64,000 bases of DNA, taken from positions 1,426,001 to 1,490,000 of the forward strand of contig NZ_LT897781.1 in assembly GCF_900188315.1 (NCBI RefSeq), written 5' to 3'. Shown here piece by piece: positions 12,602 through 23,768 of this stretch. Both the position numbers and the translations under genes were made by a program. This DNA is from Marinobacter sp. es.042 (GTDB taxonomy: Bacteria; Pseudomonadota; Gammaproteobacteria; Pseudomonadales; Oleiphilaceae). Each line of letters begins with the position of its first letter. The first letter of the stretch is position 1. The notes below the pieces were generated by a model that ran no database searches, was not told the DNA's origin, and was given only the letters and a program-made list of their open reading frames with translations.

Positions 12602-13876
12602 ATGACCGACAGGAAAGCCACGCTCTCGGTGGGGGACAAGTCCATTGAGCTACCGGTTTATTCAGGCACCGTCGGCCCTGACGTTATCGACGTACGAGGC
12701 CTAGTCCAGGAAGGCGTTTTCACATACGATCCCGGATTTGTATCCACAGCAGCCTGCGAATCGGCCATTACCTACATCGACGGAGCAAACGGCGTTCTCC
12801 TGCACCGCGGCTACCCGATTGAGCAGCTGGCCGAACATTCTGACTACCTTGAAGTCTGCTACCTCCTCCTTCACGGCGAACTCCCGAGCGCCGAGGAAAA
12901 CCAGAAGTTCCACGACACCATCAAAAACCACACCATGCTGCACGACCAGATGCGGAACTTCTTCCAGGGTTTCCGTCGTGACGCACACCCGATGGCGATC
13001 ATGTGTGGTGTGGTCGGCGCTCTGTCTGCCTTCTACCACGGCGAAATGGACGTTGCCAGCCAGGAGCAGCGGGAAATTACCGCGCATCGCCTGATTGCAA
13101 AAATGCCGACCATTGCCGCCTGGTGTTACAAGTATGCCATTGGACAGCCTTTCATTTATCCGCGTAATGACCTCTCGTACTCGGAGAACTTCCTGCAGAT
13201 GATGTTTGGCGTTCCTTGCGAGGAGTACAAGCCGAACCCGATCCTGGCCAAGGCCATGGACAAGATTTTCATCCTGCACGCGGATCATGAACAGAACGCC
13301 TCAACGTCTACGGTGCGCCTGGCCGGCTCTACCGGCGCCAACCCCTATGCCTGCATTGCCTCCGGCATCGCGGCCCTGTGGGGACCCGCTCACGGCGGCG
13401 CCAACGAAGCGGTTCTGGACATGCTGGCCGAAATCGGCGACGAATCCAACATCGAGAAATTCATTGCCAAGGCTAAGGACAAAGACGATCCGTTCCGCCT
13501 GATGGGCTTCGGCCACCGGGTATACAAGAATTTCGACCCGCGCGCCAAAGTAATGGCTGAAACTGCCCACGAGGTGCTGACCGAGCTGGGCCTAGAAAAC
13601 GACCCGCTGCTGAAGATCGCCCAGCGTCTCGAGAAGATCGCGCTGGAAGACGAATACTTCGTCAAGCGCAAGCTCTACCCCAACGTGGATTTCTATTCCG
13701 GCCTGATCCTCAAGGCAATCGGAATCCCGACGTCGATGTTCACCGTTATCTTCGCTCTGTCGCGTACCATTGGCTGGTTCTCGCACTGGAACGAAATGGT
13801 AAGCGGCGACTATCGCATCGGCCGTCCGCGTCAGCTCTACACCGGCTCGGATTCCCGGGATTATCCGGCCAAATAA
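12602..13876 (+). CDS. gltA: Citrate synthase (type II, hexameric family)
   Basis: Condenses acetyl-CoA and oxaloacetate to citrate at the entry of the TCA cycle. The 424-aa length and N-terminal small domain ([20 protein letters not shown]) fit the NADH-regulated type II enzymes of Gram-negative bacteria. Catalytic and substrate motifs include [14 protein letters not shown] (active-site His), [17 protein letters not shown] (His and oxaloacetate Arg) and the C-terminal GRPRQLYTG. It is divergent from sdhC, the gene order seen in pseudomonads, and is monocistronic between its promoter and a strong terminator. Confidence 0.98.
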   Translation: MTDRKATLSVGDKSIELPVYSGTVGPDVIDVRGLVQEGVFTYDPGFVSTAACESAITYIDGANGVLLHRGYPIEQLAEHSDYLEVCYLLLHGELPSAEENQKFHDTIKNHTMLHDQMRNFFQGFRRDAHPMAIMCGVVGALSAFYHGEMDVASQEQREITAHRLIAKMPTIAAWCYKYAIGQPFIYPRNDLSYSENFLQMMFGVPCEEYKPNPILAKAMDKIFILHADHEQNASTSTVRLAGSTGANPYACIASGIAALWGPAHGGANEAVLDMLAEIGDESNIEKFIAKAKDKDDPFRLMGFGHRVYKNFDPRAKVMAETAHEVLTELGLENDPLLKIAQRLEKIALEDEYFVKRKLYPNVDFYSGLILKAIGIPTSMFTVIFALSRTIGWFSHWNEMVSGDYRIGRPRQLYTGSDSRDYPAK

Positions 13877-13901
13877 GTCTGACTTGCCGGGCAAAGCACG
13901 C

Positions 13902-13928
13902 AAAGGCCGCTGATTCAGCGGCCTTTTT
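13902..13928 (+). terminator. Rho-independent terminator of gltA
   Basis: GGCCGC...GCGGCC stem, extended by AAA/TTT, followed by six T residues. It begins about 25 bases after the gltA stop. Confidence 0.85.
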
Positions 13929-13992
13929 TATTGCGTGCTGGCCTGCCCTAATGTGCTAAGTTAACCCGATAAAAACATAAGAGGAGAAAGCG

Positions 13993-14865
13993 ATGACTAC
14001 AGCAGCATTTATTGGCCTGGGCGTCATGGGTTACCCGATGGCCGGCCACCTGGCGAAGGCGGGGCTCGACGTCAGGGTCTGGAACCGGACCAATGCCAAA
14101 GCCGAGCAGTGGGCAAACGAATACTCGGGAACCAGCTGCACCACCATTGCTGAGGCCGTGAGGGGCGCGGATATTGTTTTGACCTGTGTTGGGGCCGATA
14201 CCGACCTCATGGCCGTTTACGGGGGTGATGAAGGTATTCTCGCCAATGCCTCTGAAGGCGCTGTGCTGGTCGATCACACTACGGCTTCTGCCGGCATTGC
14301 CGAGTATCTCGCTGACGCTGCCGGTAAAAACAACATGGGATTTGTGGACGCGCCTGTATCCGGCGGCCAGCAAGGCGCTGAAAACGGCAAACTGACCATC
14401 ATGTGCGGCGGCTCGGAACAGGACTATGCGAAAGCCGAGCCGGTTATGGAGCACTATGCGCGGGCACTCAATCGAATGGGCCCAGCTGGCAGTGGCCAGA
14501 AAACCAAGATGGTGAACCAGATCGCGATTGCCGGTCTCGTTCAGGGGCTTTCAGAGGCCCTGCACTTTGCCGAGCAGGCCGAACTGGATGTGGCGAAAGT
14601 GGTGGACGTGATTTCAAAAGGCGCAGCCCAATCCTGGCAGATGGAAAACCGCTCGGGAACCATGATTGCAGGAGAGTTCGAACACGGCTTCGCCGTTGAC
14701 TGGATGCGCAAGGACCTCGGGATTTGCCTTGAGGAGGCGAGAAAAGTGAACGCTTCTCTGCCGGTGACCGCACTGGTCGATCAATTCTATGCGGATGTCC
14801 AGTCGATGGGCGGTAAACGGTGGGATACTTCATCTCTCATACAGAGACTGAGAAAATTCCGCTAA
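13993..14865 (+). CDS. NAD(P)-dependent beta-hydroxyacid dehydrogenase (3-hydroxyisobutyrate dehydrogenase family)
   Basis: The 290-aa protein belongs to the 3-hydroxyisobutyrate / tartronate semialdehyde / glyoxylate reductase superfamily. The N-terminal Rossmann motif is FIGLGVMGYPMAGHL (residues 6-20), the substrate-binding motif is DAPVSGGQQGAENGKLTIMCGG (split here at about residue 120), and the catalytic lysine is in KTKMVNQ (about residue 173). GGKRWDTSSLIQRL at the C-terminus is typical. AGAGGAGAAA precedes the ATG. Nearby genes do not fix the substrate: there is no valine-degradation cluster, so mmsB is not justified and a succinic semialdehyde or glyoxylate reductase role is equally possible. 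It stands alone between gltA and topA. Confidence 0.9.
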   Translation: MTTAAFIGLGVMGYPMAGHLAKAGLDVRVWNRTNAKAEQWANEYSGTSCTTIAEAVRGADIVLTCVGADTDLMAVYGGDEGILANASEGAVLVDHTTASAGIAEYLADAAGKNNMGFVDAPVSGGQQGAENGKLTIMCGGSEQDYAKAEPVMEHYARALNRMGPAGSGQKTKMVNQIAIAGLVQGLSEALHFAEQAELDVAKVVDVISKGAAQSWQMENRSGTMIAGEFEHGFAVDWMRKDLGICLEEARKVNASLPVTALVDQFYADVQSMGGKRWDTSSLIQRLRKFR

Positions 14866-14874
14866 GGTATTGAG

Positions 14875-14913
14875 TCCGGGGTCGTTTGACGGCAATCAGC
14901 CCACGACCCCGGA
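14875..14913. terminator. Convergent-gene hairpin between the dehydrogenase gene and topA
   Basis: A perfect 11-bp inverted repeat (TCCGGGGTCGT / ACGACCCCGGA, 14875-14885 with 14903-14913) around a 17-base loop lies in the 60-bp gap between two convergent genes. No T run follows on either strand, so termination efficiency is uncertain. Confidence 0.6.
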
Positions 14914-14925
14914 AACCAGCAGACG

Positions 14926-17568
14926 TTACTTTTTCTTGTCCTGTGGTTGCCACTTACCGTTCACATACCACGCAGACCAGCCCGTCGCCTTGCCATCCTT
15001 TTCAGACATGACGTACTGCTCCTTGCTCTTGCGGCTGTAGCGAATCACCGTCGGATTACCCTCGGGGTCACGCTCGGGCGCATCCATCAGGTAGTCGTGC
15101 TTCGGATCAATCTCCTTGCGGTGCGGTTTAATCTCCATCACCAGCGGTGGCCGCGTTTCCCGATTTTTCGGGAATTTGCTGGCAGCCAGGAATAAACCGG
15201 ACGCACCGTCCCTGAGAACGTAAGTATCATCGACTTTCTGACATTGGAGCTCGGGCATTGGCACCGGGTCCATTTTGGGCGGAGCGGGCTCGCCATTTTT
15301 CAGCAACTTGCGGGTATTCTTGCAGTCGGCATTGGTGCATCCGAAATATTTGCCAAAACGCCCGGTTTTAAGCTGCATCTCGGAGCCACACTTATCGCAC
15401 TCAAGAGTCGGCCCATCGTAGCCCTTGATGCGGAACGTGCCCTTTTCCACCTCGTAGCCAGAGCAATCCGGATTGTTACCGCAAACATGCAGCTTGCGGG
15501 TTTCGTCCACCAGGTAGCTGTCCATGGCGGTGCCACACTTGGGGCAGCGACGTTTCTTGCGCAGCAGACGGGTTTCGCCCTCGCCCTCGACGTCATCGTC
15601 GGCGCTGACAACCTCATCACCGGACACGAGGTTAATGGTAGTCTTGCAACGCTCTTTCGGTGGCAAGGAATAGCCAGAGCAACCCAGGAAAACACCAGTG
15701 CTGGCCACCCGGATCTGCATATTCCGGCCACAGCTCGGGCATGGAATGTCCGTTTCAGTCGGCGTGTTGGCGCGCATGCCGCCGTCTTCACCACTCTCGG
15801 CTTTTTCCAGCTGCTGCCGGAACCGACTGTAAAAATCATTCAGGACTTTCTTCCACTCGACATCACCCTCGGCAATCTCGTCGAGCTCATCTTCCATCCT
15901 CGCGGTGAAGTCGAAGTCCATCAGGTTCGGAAAAGATTCCGACAGGCGCTCGGTAACGATCTCGCCCATCTTCTCGGCGTAGAACCGACGGTTCTGCAGC
16001 CTCACATAGCCGCGATCCTGAATCGTGGAAATAATCGATGCGTAGGTCGACGGACGGCCAATGCCCTGCTTTTCGAGCTCCTTGACCAGACTGGCCTCGG
16101 TGTATCTGGGCGCCGGCTTGGTAAAGTGCTGCGTAGGATCCAGTTTCTTGATATCCAGCACTTCATCCACCTTAATGTCAGGCAGAGCAATGTCTTCGTC
16201 TTTCTTGGCGGCCTGGGGTGCTGCCTTCAGGAAGCCGTCGAACTTGATGATCCGGCCCCGGGTACGGAGCTCATAGTCACCGTTGGCCACCACGATGGAC
16301 GTACTCAGGAATTCGGCGTCGGACATCTGACAGGCAATAAACTGACGCCATATGAGGTCGTAGAGCTTCTCGGCATCCTTCTCAAGGCCACTGATATCCG
16401 CCGGACGACGGCTGACTTCGGTTGGGCGAATGGCCTCGTGCGCCTCCTGGGCGCCCTCTTTGCTGCCGTAGACACGGGGCTTTTCCGGCCGGTATTTGTC
16501 GCCGAACTGCTTTTCGATATACGTACGGCAACTGTTGATCGCATCCTGACTCAGATTGGTTGAGTCCGTCCGCATGTAGGTAATGAAACCGGCCTCATAA
16601 AGACGCTGGGCCAACATCATCGTCTTCTTGACGCTGAAACCCATCCGGTTACTGGCAGCCTGCTGCAGCGTAGACGTAATAAACGGCGCGGACGGCCGCG
16701 AACGGGTCGGCTTGTCTTCCCGCTTGGCAACCTTGAACGTACCCGCCTTCAGCCGGCTGACGTGGTCACTGCTCTGCTGCTCATTGACCGGACGATAGGG
16801 CTTGTCCTCGTGGCGAGTCACCTCGAAACGGACCGGTTGATCGGCCTTGGCAGACGCCAGATCGGCGTGCAACTGCCAGAACTCCTCCGGAACGAACTTC
16901 CGGATTTCACGTTCACGCTCGACTATCAGCCGCACCGCAACGGATTGAACACGGCCGGCGGAGAGGCCGCGGGCAAGTTTGGCCCAAAGCAGGGGCGACA
17001 CCATATAGCCAACAACCCGGTCGAGGAAGCGACGGGCCTGCTGTGCGTTAACCCGGTTATTGTCGAGAGTGCCTGGATCCTTGAACGCTTCCTGAATCGC
17101 ACGCTTGGTAATTTCGTTGAACACCACGCGCCGGTACTTCTCAGGTTCGCCACCAATGGTCTGCTGAAGGTGCCAGGCGATGGCCTCCCCTTCACGGTCC
17201 AAATCCGTTGCCAGATAGATATGGTCTGCTGATTTGGCCAAACGCTTGAGTTCGCTGACCACCTTCTCTTTGCCGGGAAGGATCTCGTAACGGGCACTCC
17301 AGTCCTGGTCCGGGTCGACACCCATACGGGCGACCAGCTGTTCGCGGGACTTGCGCTTTTTATGCACAGCCTTCTCTTCAGGGCTCATCTTCCGGGTGAT
17401 AGCAGCCTGCTTCGCACGCTCTTTGGGATCGGACTGGGATCCGCTGCCACTAACGGGAAGATCACGAATGTGCCCGACGCTCGATTTGACGATGAAGTCA
17501 GAGCCCAGGTACTTGTTGATGGTCTTCGCTTTCGCTGGTGACTCGACAATTACGAGACTTTTACCCAT
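14926..17568 (-). CDS. topA: DNA topoisomerase I
   Basis: Type IA topoisomerase that relaxes negative supercoils through a 5'-phosphotyrosine intermediate. I start it at ATG 17568 (880 aa, [20 protein letters not shown]); an in-frame TTG 12 codons upstream is less likely. The Toprim domain shows [12 protein letters not shown] and [12 protein letters not shown]. The active-site tyrosine is in [13 protein letters not shown]. Zinc ribbons appear at the C-terminus as CPSCGRNMQ...[11 protein letters not shown]...CGNNPDC and CDKCGSEMQ...CTNADC, followed by a basic tail ending QPQDKKK. A Lys/Arg-rich insertion of about 40 residues after [10 protein letters not shown] lies in the Toprim region, as in pseudomonad TopA. 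Confidence 0.97.
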   Translation of the reverse strand: MGKSLVIVESPAKAKTINKYLGSDFIVKSSVGHIRDLPVSGSGSQSDPKERAKQAAITRKMSPEEKAVHKKRKSREQLVARMGVDPDQDWSARYEILPGKEKVVSELKRLAKSADHIYLATDLDREGEAIAWHLQQTIGGEPEKYRRVVFNEITKRAIQEAFKDPGTLDNNRVNAQQARRFLDRVVGYMVSPLLWAKLARGLSAGRVQSVAVRLIVEREREIRKFVPEEFWQLHADLASAKADQPVRFEVTRHEDKPYRPVNEQQSSDHVSRLKAGTFKVAKREDKPTRSRPSAPFITSTLQQAASNRMGFSVKKTMMLAQRLYEAGFITYMRTDSTNLSQDAINSCRTYIEKQFGDKYRPEKPRVYGSKEGAQEAHEAIRPTEVSRRPADISGLEKDAEKLYDLIWRQFIACQMSDAEFLSTSIVVANGDYELRTRGRIIKFDGFLKAAPQAAKKDEDIALPDIKVDEVLDIKKLDPTQHFTKPAPRYTEASLVKELEKQGIGRPSTYASIISTIQDRGYVRLQNRRFYAEKMGEIVTERLSESFPNLMDFDFTARMEDELDEIAEGDVEWKKVLNDFYSRFRQQLEKAESGEDGGMRANTPTETDIPCPSCGRNMQIRVASTGVFLGCSGYSLPPKERCKTTINLVSGDEVVSADDDVEGEGETRLLRKKRRCPKCGTAMDSYLVDETRKLHVCGNNPDCSGYEVEKGTFRIKGYDGPTLECDKCGSEMQLKTGRFGKYFGCTNADCKNTRKLLKNGEPAPPKMDPVPMPELQCQKVDDTYVLRDGASGLFLAASKFPKNRETRPPLVMEIKPHRKEIDPKHDYLMDAPERDPEGNPTVIRYSRKSKEQYVMSEKDGKATGWSAWYVNGKWQPQDKKK

Positions 17569-17670
17569 ATCGGAGTTCTGTATCCTTGGCGATAAATCGG
17601 TCAATAAATCAGCAAACCGTAAACTCGCTGTAAAATCAGTCGGCTAGAAAACACAAATACGCCGCCATTT

Positions 17671-17699
17671 TGTATAGGCTCACTGTTTTACAGGGTCAA
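17671..17699 (-). promoter_or_regulatory. Candidate sigma70 promoter of topA
   Basis: Minus-strand TTGACC (17694-17699), 17-base spacer, TATACA (17671-17676), which puts the start about 95 nt before the topA ATG. Confidence 0.6.
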
Positions 17700-17784
17700 G
17701 AATAGCAAGACAACCCATTCTTTGGTTTCAATCCTGCTTTTTTTCACATTCGGGAACCCTGTTGGGCCCGCCTGCTGAAACAGA

Positions 17785-17808
17785 AAGGCCCGGCATTTGC
17801 CGGGCCTT
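17785..17808 (-). terminator. Terminator hairpin after fadA
   Basis: A perfect 10-bp stem (AAGGCCCGGC / GCCGGGCCTT) with the 4-base loop ATTT, 32 bases after the fadA stop on the minus strand. The T run is short (CTTTCTG). Confidence 0.7.
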
Positions 17809-17840
17809 CTGAAACCGCGAAATGCAATCCGGTTAATGGA

Positions 17841-19043
<1,203 letters not shown>

Positions 19044-19049
19044 TCAGGG

Positions 19050-21197
19050 TTAGCCAAAGAACTTTTTGCCAGTCTTGGCCATTTCACGCAGCTTCTCGGT
19101 CGGGTGATAAAGAGGACCAAGGTCTGCAAACTTGTCTGCCAGTTCGACGAACTTGTCTACACCCATATCGTCGATATAGCGCAGGGCACCACCCCGGAAC
19201 GGCGGGAAGCCGATACCGAAAATCAGGCCCATATCAGCATCTGCCGGATCTTCGACAATGCCGTCTTCCAGGCAGCGAACGGTTTCCAGGCAAAGAGGAA
19301 TCATCATACGGGCGATGATGTCTTCTTCGCTGAACTCGTTCTTACCCTGAACAACAGGCTCGAGCAGCTTGTAGGTCTCTTCGTCGACAACCTTCTTCTG
19401 CTTGCCCTTGCGGTCCAGTTCATACTTGTAGAAGCCCTTGTCGTTCTTCTGTCCGTAACGGTTGTTATCGAACATCACGTCAATGGCGGTTGTACCTTCG
19501 TGCTTCATCCGATCCGGGAAGCCGTCTGCCATTACTTCGCCAGCGTGCTTGCCGGTATCCATGCCGACCACGTCCAGCAGGTACGCAGGACCCATGGGCC
19601 AGCCGAACTTTTCCATAACCTTGTCGACGTGCTGGAAGTCAGCACCGTCACGTACCAGGCCGATAAAGCCGCCGAAGTACGGGAACAGAACACGGTTGAC
19701 CAGGAAGCCCGGGCAATCGTTTACAACGATCGGGGTCTTGCCCATGGCCTTGGCGTAGGCCACCGTGGTTGCAATGGCGCGATCACTGGTCTTCTCGCCA
19801 CGGATAACCTCAACCAGCGGCATCATGTGCACCGGGTTGAAGAAGTGCATGCCGCAGAAGTTTTCCGGACGCTTCAGGTTCTTGGCCAGCAGGTCGATGG
19901 AAATCGTCGAGGTGTTGGAGGTCAGGATGGTATCGTCGCGAACCGCATCTTCGGTTTCACGCAGTACCGCATCTTTCACCTTCGGGTTTTCAACAACCGC
20001 TTCAACCACCAGATCCACATTCTTGAAATCGCCATAGTTCAGGGTCGGCGTGATGCTGTTGAGCACGTCGGCCATCTGATCCGGCTTCATCTTTCCTTTT
20101 TCAACACGCTTGGACAGAAGCTTCTTGGCTTCTTTCAGACCCAGGGCGATACCGTCCTGGTTGATGTCCTTCATGATGATCGGCGTGCCTTTCAAGGCAG
20201 ACTGGAAGGCAACCCCACCGCCCATGATACCGGCACCCAGAACGGCAGCCAGGTTCACGTCGTTGGCTTCTTTTTCCCAGGCCTTGGCCTTCTTCTTCAA
20301 TTCCTGATCGTTCAGGAACAGGCCAACCAGGCAAGCCGCTACATTGGTCTTGGCCATCTTGGCGAAGCCTTTGGCTTCGACTTCGATTGCCTTGTCGCGG
20401 GTCATGCCGGCATGCTTCTGCATGACCTTGATGGCCTCGACAGGAGCCGGGTAGTTCTTGCCAGCCTTGCCGGCAACAAATGCCTTGGAAATCTCGAATG
20501 CCATCATGCTTTCCATGGCATTGAGCTTGATCTTGCCCTTCTTCTCTTCACGACGGGCTTCGTGGTCCAGCTTGCCTTCGTTGCACTGGTTAATAATGGC
20601 AACAGCAGCATCGACCAGCTTGTCGGACTCGAGCACGGCATCGACAGCGCCGACCTTCAGAGCGACGTCTGCACGGTTCTCGGTACCACCGCTGATCCAC
20701 TCAACGGCGTTGTCCACACCGACCAGACGGGACAGACGCACGGTACCGCCAAAGCCCGGGAAGATGCCAAGCTTCACTTCCGGAAGACCAACCTTGGCCT
20801 TCTTGTCCATCACGCGGTAGTCGGTTGCCAGACACATCTCGAAACCGCCACCCAGCGCCATACCGTTGATCGCGGTAACGGTGGGGAACGGCAGATCTTC
20901 AACAGCGTTGAAGACTTCGTTGGCCTTGAGGTTGTTGGCTACCAGATCCTCTTCCGAGCCCGCAAAAAGCTCGGTGAATTCGGTAATGTCGGCACCAACA
21001 ATGAAGCTGTCCTTGGAGCTGGTGACTACCAGACCCTTCAGGTTCTTCTGCGCTTTCAGTGCGTCGGTCGCGGCGCGGAGCTCTTCAATAGTAAGACGGT
21101 TGAACTTGTTTACTGACTCGCCCTGCAAGTCGAAGTTCAACTGAGCGATCCCGCCTTCGATCTCTTTAACCGTGATGGCTTTACCTTCGTAAATCAT
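19050..21197 (-). CDS. fadB: Fatty-acid oxidation complex alpha subunit (enoyl-CoA hydratase / 3-hydroxyacyl-CoA dehydrogenase)
   Basis: Multifunctional alpha subunit of the beta-oxidation complex. With ATG 21197 (GGAG eight bases upstream) it is 715 aa, the pseudomonad length. An upstream in-frame extension of 22 codons lacks family character. The N-terminal crotonase domain (about 1-190) includes GADITEF and [19 protein letters not shown]. The NAD-binding dehydrogenase domain begins near residue 315 with [12 protein letters not shown] and includes [16 protein letters not shown] and [12 protein letters not shown]. The C-terminus contains [17 protein letters not shown] PsrA-like palindrome lies about 120 bp upstream. 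Confidence 0.97.
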   Translation of the reverse strand: MIYEGKAITVKEIEGGIAQLNFDLQGESVNKFNRLTIEELRAATDALKAQKNLKGLVVTSSKDSFIVGADITEFTELFAGSEEDLVANNLKANEVFNAVEDLPFPTVTAINGMALGGGFEMCLATDYRVMDKKAKVGLPEVKLGIFPGFGGTVRLSRLVGVDNAVEWISGGTENRADVALKVGAVDAVLESDKLVDAAVAIINQCNEGKLDHEARREEKKGKIKLNAMESMMAFEISKAFVAGKAGKNYPAPVEAIKVMQKHAGMTRDKAIEVEAKGFAKMAKTNVAACLVGLFLNDQELKKKAKAWEKEANDVNLAAVLGAGIMGGGVAFQSALKGTPIIMKDINQDGIALGLKEAKKLLSKRVEKGKMKPDQMADVLNSITPTLNYGDFKNVDLVVEAVVENPKVKDAVLRETEDAVRDDTILTSNTSTISIDLLAKNLKRPENFCGMHFFNPVHMMPLVEVIRGEKTSDRAIATTVAYAKAMGKTPIVVNDCPGFLVNRVLFPYFGGFIGLVRDGADFQHVDKVMEKFGWPMGPAYLLDVVGMDTGKHAGEVMADGFPDRMKHEGTTAIDVMFDNNRYGQKNDKGFYKYELDRKGKQKKVVDEETYKLLEPVVQGKNEFSEEDIIARMMIPLCLETVRCLEDGIVEDPADADMGLIFGIGFPPFRGGALRYIDDMGVDKFVELADKFADLGPLYHPTEKLREMAKTGKKFFG

Positions 21198-21634
21198 CAA
21201 CTGATCTCCAGTCTGTGTTTGGAACTGCTTCCAACCGGGCGGTACTTTTTGATTTACCGGCACGGCTGTTTGTGCAGCGAGATTTCGGTCACTGCCCGAT
21301 CATCCGATCCAAAAATTCATACAGTCGTTTGAATCGTGAGGGCACACGATGAAAAAAAACGGCGCATTTGTCAATTTGTTTCTTTCGGGAGGGCTGCAAA
21401 AGTCCCCGAAATACCGGGGGCAACCGAAGAAAATTGGAGCGGAATTGTTATGTTTCAATGAACTGGAAGCCACTGCTCAGAAAAAACCGGAACTTAGTCA
21501 CGCAAATTTCAAACTTATTTACATTTACGGGCTACAACGCCGCCAAAACTGCTTGATTGGCTGACGGAGTTACTTTACCTTCGATCTACGACTTTGGTCC
21601 ACAACAATAAAACCGCATTACGGAGACCCATCCG
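21198..21634. other. 437-bp intergenic region between fadB and the secreted-protein gene
   Basis: Divergent intergenic region, visibly richer in A and T than its surroundings (especially 21340-21560). It contains the PsrA-like palindrome at 21315-21334. Two overlapping short open frames in different registers (about 21349-21564) have no recognisable product and I do not call them. The promoter of the downstream gene must lie here, but no box pair stands out. Confidence 0.5.
21315..21334. promoter_or_regulatory. Candidate PsrA operator upstream of fadBA
   Basis: ATTCATAC-AGTC-GTTTGAAT is a near-perfect palindrome (one mismatch between arms). Read on the minus strand its core is CAAAC-N4-GTATG, one base from the (G/C)AAAC-N2-4-GTTT(G/C) pattern described for the fatty-acid-responsive repressor PsrA of Pseudomonas, which controls fadBA there. 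It lies 118 bp upstream of the fadB start. Confidence 0.5.
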
Positions 21635-22453
21635 ATGAAAGACGCAAACCTGCGGGTACGCTCCCTTGTAGCCGCACTGATTCTCCTTGCACTCACGTCC
21701 ATGGGTGCCCGCGCTCAAGACAGTGCCGACGGATTTCTCTCCGATCTTCACAATTTCCGGGTCAGCAACTACATGGCTCTGGACGCCTATTACCGTTTCA
21801 GCGGAACCGGAGATACCGGCACCTTGAACGAGATTGTGCAGGGCATCAACTCGGCCAACGATTCCATGAATTCCATCGCGGGCAGCGATTCGGGCGTCCT
21901 GTCAGCCGAGGAAGTTGAGGGGCTGAACCAGGAATTTGACAAGTTCAAGAATCTGATGCGGGACAACATTAACGATGTGCGCAACCAGGGCTACCCCGAT
22001 TTGCGACTGGTCTCAGACATGGCCAACCAGGCACTCACCATGAACGTGAAAGCCACCGAGCTATACAAGGTTGCCCAGGAGAGCTCACAGACCGAGACCA
22101 ACCCAAGAGTTGAAGCGGCCCGTTCGGCTGCCGTAAAAATGGCGCAGATGATGGCGAAGTATTCTGTGAGGACAAACTCCTCTGTCGCCCAGACGTTCCA
22201 GGGCTCCTCAACGGAAACCCCGCTGGATGAACAGGCTCGGGAGCTGGACCAGTTGCTCGCATCCGTTATACAGGGCCAGGGAACACCAGAGCTCAAGGAC
22301 GCGCTTAACGACATTTCTGCCAAGTGGCAGTTTATCCGCGGCTCCTACATTAACTACAACGAAAACAACGTGGGCTTTGTGATCGATCGCTATTCCAAGG
22401 GTATCCTGAAAGGACTTGCGACAACCATTGAGCTGCTCAAGGGTAACGCCTGA
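21635..22453 (+). CDS. Secreted/periplasmic protein of unknown function
   Basis: A 272-aa protein I do not recognise. It has a clear signal peptide: basic RVRS, then a hydrophobic run (about residues 9-24), with likely cleavage after GARA before QDSADG. The mature part is mostly alpha-helical by composition, rich in Asn, Ser, Gln and Glu, with no cysteine and no obvious catalytic motif. The ATG is preceded by CGGAG at good spacing. A perfect 12-bp terminator hairpin follows. It is monocistronic and sits between the beta-oxidation operon and a universal stress protein; conserved unknown genes occupy a similar place in pseudomonads, as far as I recall. Helical sensor-like or adaptor roles are only guesses. 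Confidence 0.8.
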   Translation: MKDANLRVRSLVAALILLALTSMGARAQDSADGFLSDLHNFRVSNYMALDAYYRFSGTGDTGTLNEIVQGINSANDSMNSIAGSDSGVLSAEEVEGLNQEFDKFKNLMRDNINDVRNQGYPDLRLVSDMANQALTMNVKATELYKVAQESSQTETNPRVEAARSAAVKMAQMMAKYSVRTNSSVAQTFQGSSTETPLDEQARELDQLLASVIQGQGTPELKDALNDISAKWQFIRGSYINYNENNVGFVIDRYSKGILKGLATTIELLKGNA

Positions 22454-22465
22454 CCCCCCCTGCTC

Positions 22466-22495
22466 TTTCTGGCAGGCCTAATTGCCTGCCAGAAA
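22466..22495 (+). terminator. Terminator hairpin of the secreted-protein gene
   Basis: A perfect 12-bp stem (TTTCTGGCAGGC / GCCTGCCAGAAA) with a 6-base loop, 13 bases after the stop. The T run after it is interrupted. Confidence 0.7.
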
Positions 22496-22516
22496 AGCAA
22501 TTTTCCGCCTCTGTTT

Positions 22517-22544
22517 TTGATACCCGTCAGTTTCCCGCTACACT
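22517..22544 (+). promoter_or_regulatory. Candidate sigma70 promoter of the universal stress protein gene
   Basis: TTGATA (22517-22522), 16-base spacer, TACACT (22539-22544), placing the start point about 55 nt before the ATG at 22607. Confidence 0.6.
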
Positions 22545-22606
22545 TTCCCGACCCGATTTAAGGTACTATCCTCAGAATAATATCCCGTGTGCGAAGGAGC
22601 GATACG

Positions 22607-23038
22607 ATGTCTGCCTATAAAAAGATGCTTGTTGCGATTGACCTGACAGAAGAAGCCCCACAGGTCCTGGATAAGGCAAAGGCCATAAGCGAAGCCCATG
22701 GTGCGGAGCTGATGCTGGTTCATGTGGTGGAGCCTGTCGGCTATGCCTATGGTGGCGATATTCCGATGGATCTGACCGAGCTACAGGACCAACTCGACAA
22801 AGCAGCTCGCGAGCAATTGGGAACCTACGGCGACAAATACGGTGTGGCCAAAAACAATCAGGTGGTGACGGTCGGGCGCCCCGAGTCCGAAATCCACAGG
22901 CTTGCGAAGGAACAGGAAGTAGACCTTGTGATCGTGGGCAGTCATGGCCGGAAGGGTTTTCAGCTTTTGCTGGGCTCCACCGCAAACGGGGTTCTGCATG
23001 GAACCGAATGCGATGTTCTGGCCGTTCGCATTCATTAA
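22607..23038 (+). CDS. Universal stress protein, UspA family
   Basis: A 143-aa single-domain Usp protein beginning MSAYKKMLVAIDLTEEA. The start at 22607 is supported by GAAGGAG nine bases upstream; a longer frame six codons upstream is rejected. The ATP-binding signature of the UspFG/MJ0577 type appears as IVGSHGRKGFQLLLGSTANGV (G-2x-G-9x-G-(S/T) pattern, residues about 110-130). Pseudomonad USPs in this neighbourhood support survival in stationary phase or anaerobiosis. Its own promoter and terminator make it monocistronic. Confidence 0.93.
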   Translation: MSAYKKMLVAIDLTEEAPQVLDKAKAISEAHGAELMLVHVVEPVGYAYGGDIPMDLTELQDQLDKAAREQLGTYGDKYGVAKNNQVVTVGRPESEIHRLAKEQEVDLVIVGSHGRKGFQLLLGSTANGVLHGTECDVLAVRIH

Positions 23039-23054
23039 GGTTTGACCAACAAAT

Positions 23055-23079
23055 AGGCCCGGGGTGTGGACCCGGGCCT
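23055..23079. terminator. Bidirectional terminator between convergent genes
   Basis: A perfect 9-bp stem (AGGCCCGGG / CCCGGGCCT) with a 7-base loop lies between the convergent usp gene and the unknown gene ending at 23100. No long T run. Confidence 0.65.
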
Positions 23080-23099
23080 GCTGAGAACGAAAGCCGGGA

Positions 23100-23768
23100 T
23101 CAGCCCCCTTCCCCCTCCATTTTCGCCTCAAGTTTGCGAAGCTGGCTTTCCAGCGAGAAACTGACACTCGAGGCCATCGAGAAGAAGTTCAGTAGTGCCT
23201 TCAGGTTGCTGTCACCCTTGCAGACTGAGTGTATTCTCTGCCACAGGGCCTGATTCACCAGCTGCAGCCTCTGATTCCTCTCCACCAGCCCCTTTAATTC
23301 CCAGTCTGGGGTTTGATGATTCCGTTTCGCGAAGTATTGCTGCAACAGGTAATGGGAAACGCTGCGCATAATGAATTCATCGGTGTTTGCGAACGGCAGG
23401 TGATGAACCGCCATGGGCTTGAGCTCTGAAAGAACCGGGCACCCGCTGGTCGCCATTTTCAGCCCGAGCAACGATCGAAGTGCCTCTTCAAGCGCCGTCT
23501 GCTTCTCATAACTTCGACGGTCATCGGTTACCTTTACTTCCACCTTCTGGTAGGCATCCTCATCCCGAAAGGCCTCCACAACCGGCAAAATCTCGGTTGC
23601 CGCGGGACAGTGGGAGTATTCGGCAGCCTTCAAAGGACAGTTGCTACACTGGCAATGTTCCAGCTGTGTCCAAGACGGAAGTTTTCCGGAAGGACGGGAC
23701 GGCTTGTCCGTTACCTTGAACTCAACCGTACGGCCGTCCTGAAATCTGAAATCGTAATGTACATTCAT
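23100..23768 (-). CDS. Conserved protein of unknown function with an N-terminal cysteine cluster
   Basis: A 222-aa protein starting MNVHYDFRFQDGRTVEF. The start at 23768 overlaps the uup stop as ATGA, so it is translationally coupled to that ATPase. The first 35 residues look like a small beta domain. Then comes C-x-C-x2-C-x9-C (C39, C41, C44, C54 in HCQCSNCPLKAAEYSHCP) and a later SGCPVLSELKPMAVHHLP (C110). The spacing suggests a metal or Fe-S site, but I cannot name a family with certainty. The C-terminal half is helical and charged. There is no signal peptide, so it is probably cytoplasmic. Confidence 0.85.
   Translation of the reverse strand: MNVHYDFRFQDGRTVEFKVTDKPSRPSGKLPSWTQLEHCQCSNCPLKAAEYSHCPAATEILPVVEAFRDEDAYQKVEVKVTDDRRSYEKQTALEEALRSLLGLKMATSGCPVLSELKPMAVHHLPFANTDEFIMRSVSHYLLQQYFAKRNHQTPDWELKGLVERNQRLQLVNQALWQRIHSVCKGDSNLKALLNFFSMASSVSFSLESQLRKLEAKMEGEGG

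Noticed and set aside
21349..21564. Short plus-strand frames (71 and 62 codons) downstream of the PsrA-like site
   Set aside because: Two overlapping frames in different registers in an AT-rich stretch, neither with recognisable features. One has a passable upstream GAGG, so I do not exclude it fully.
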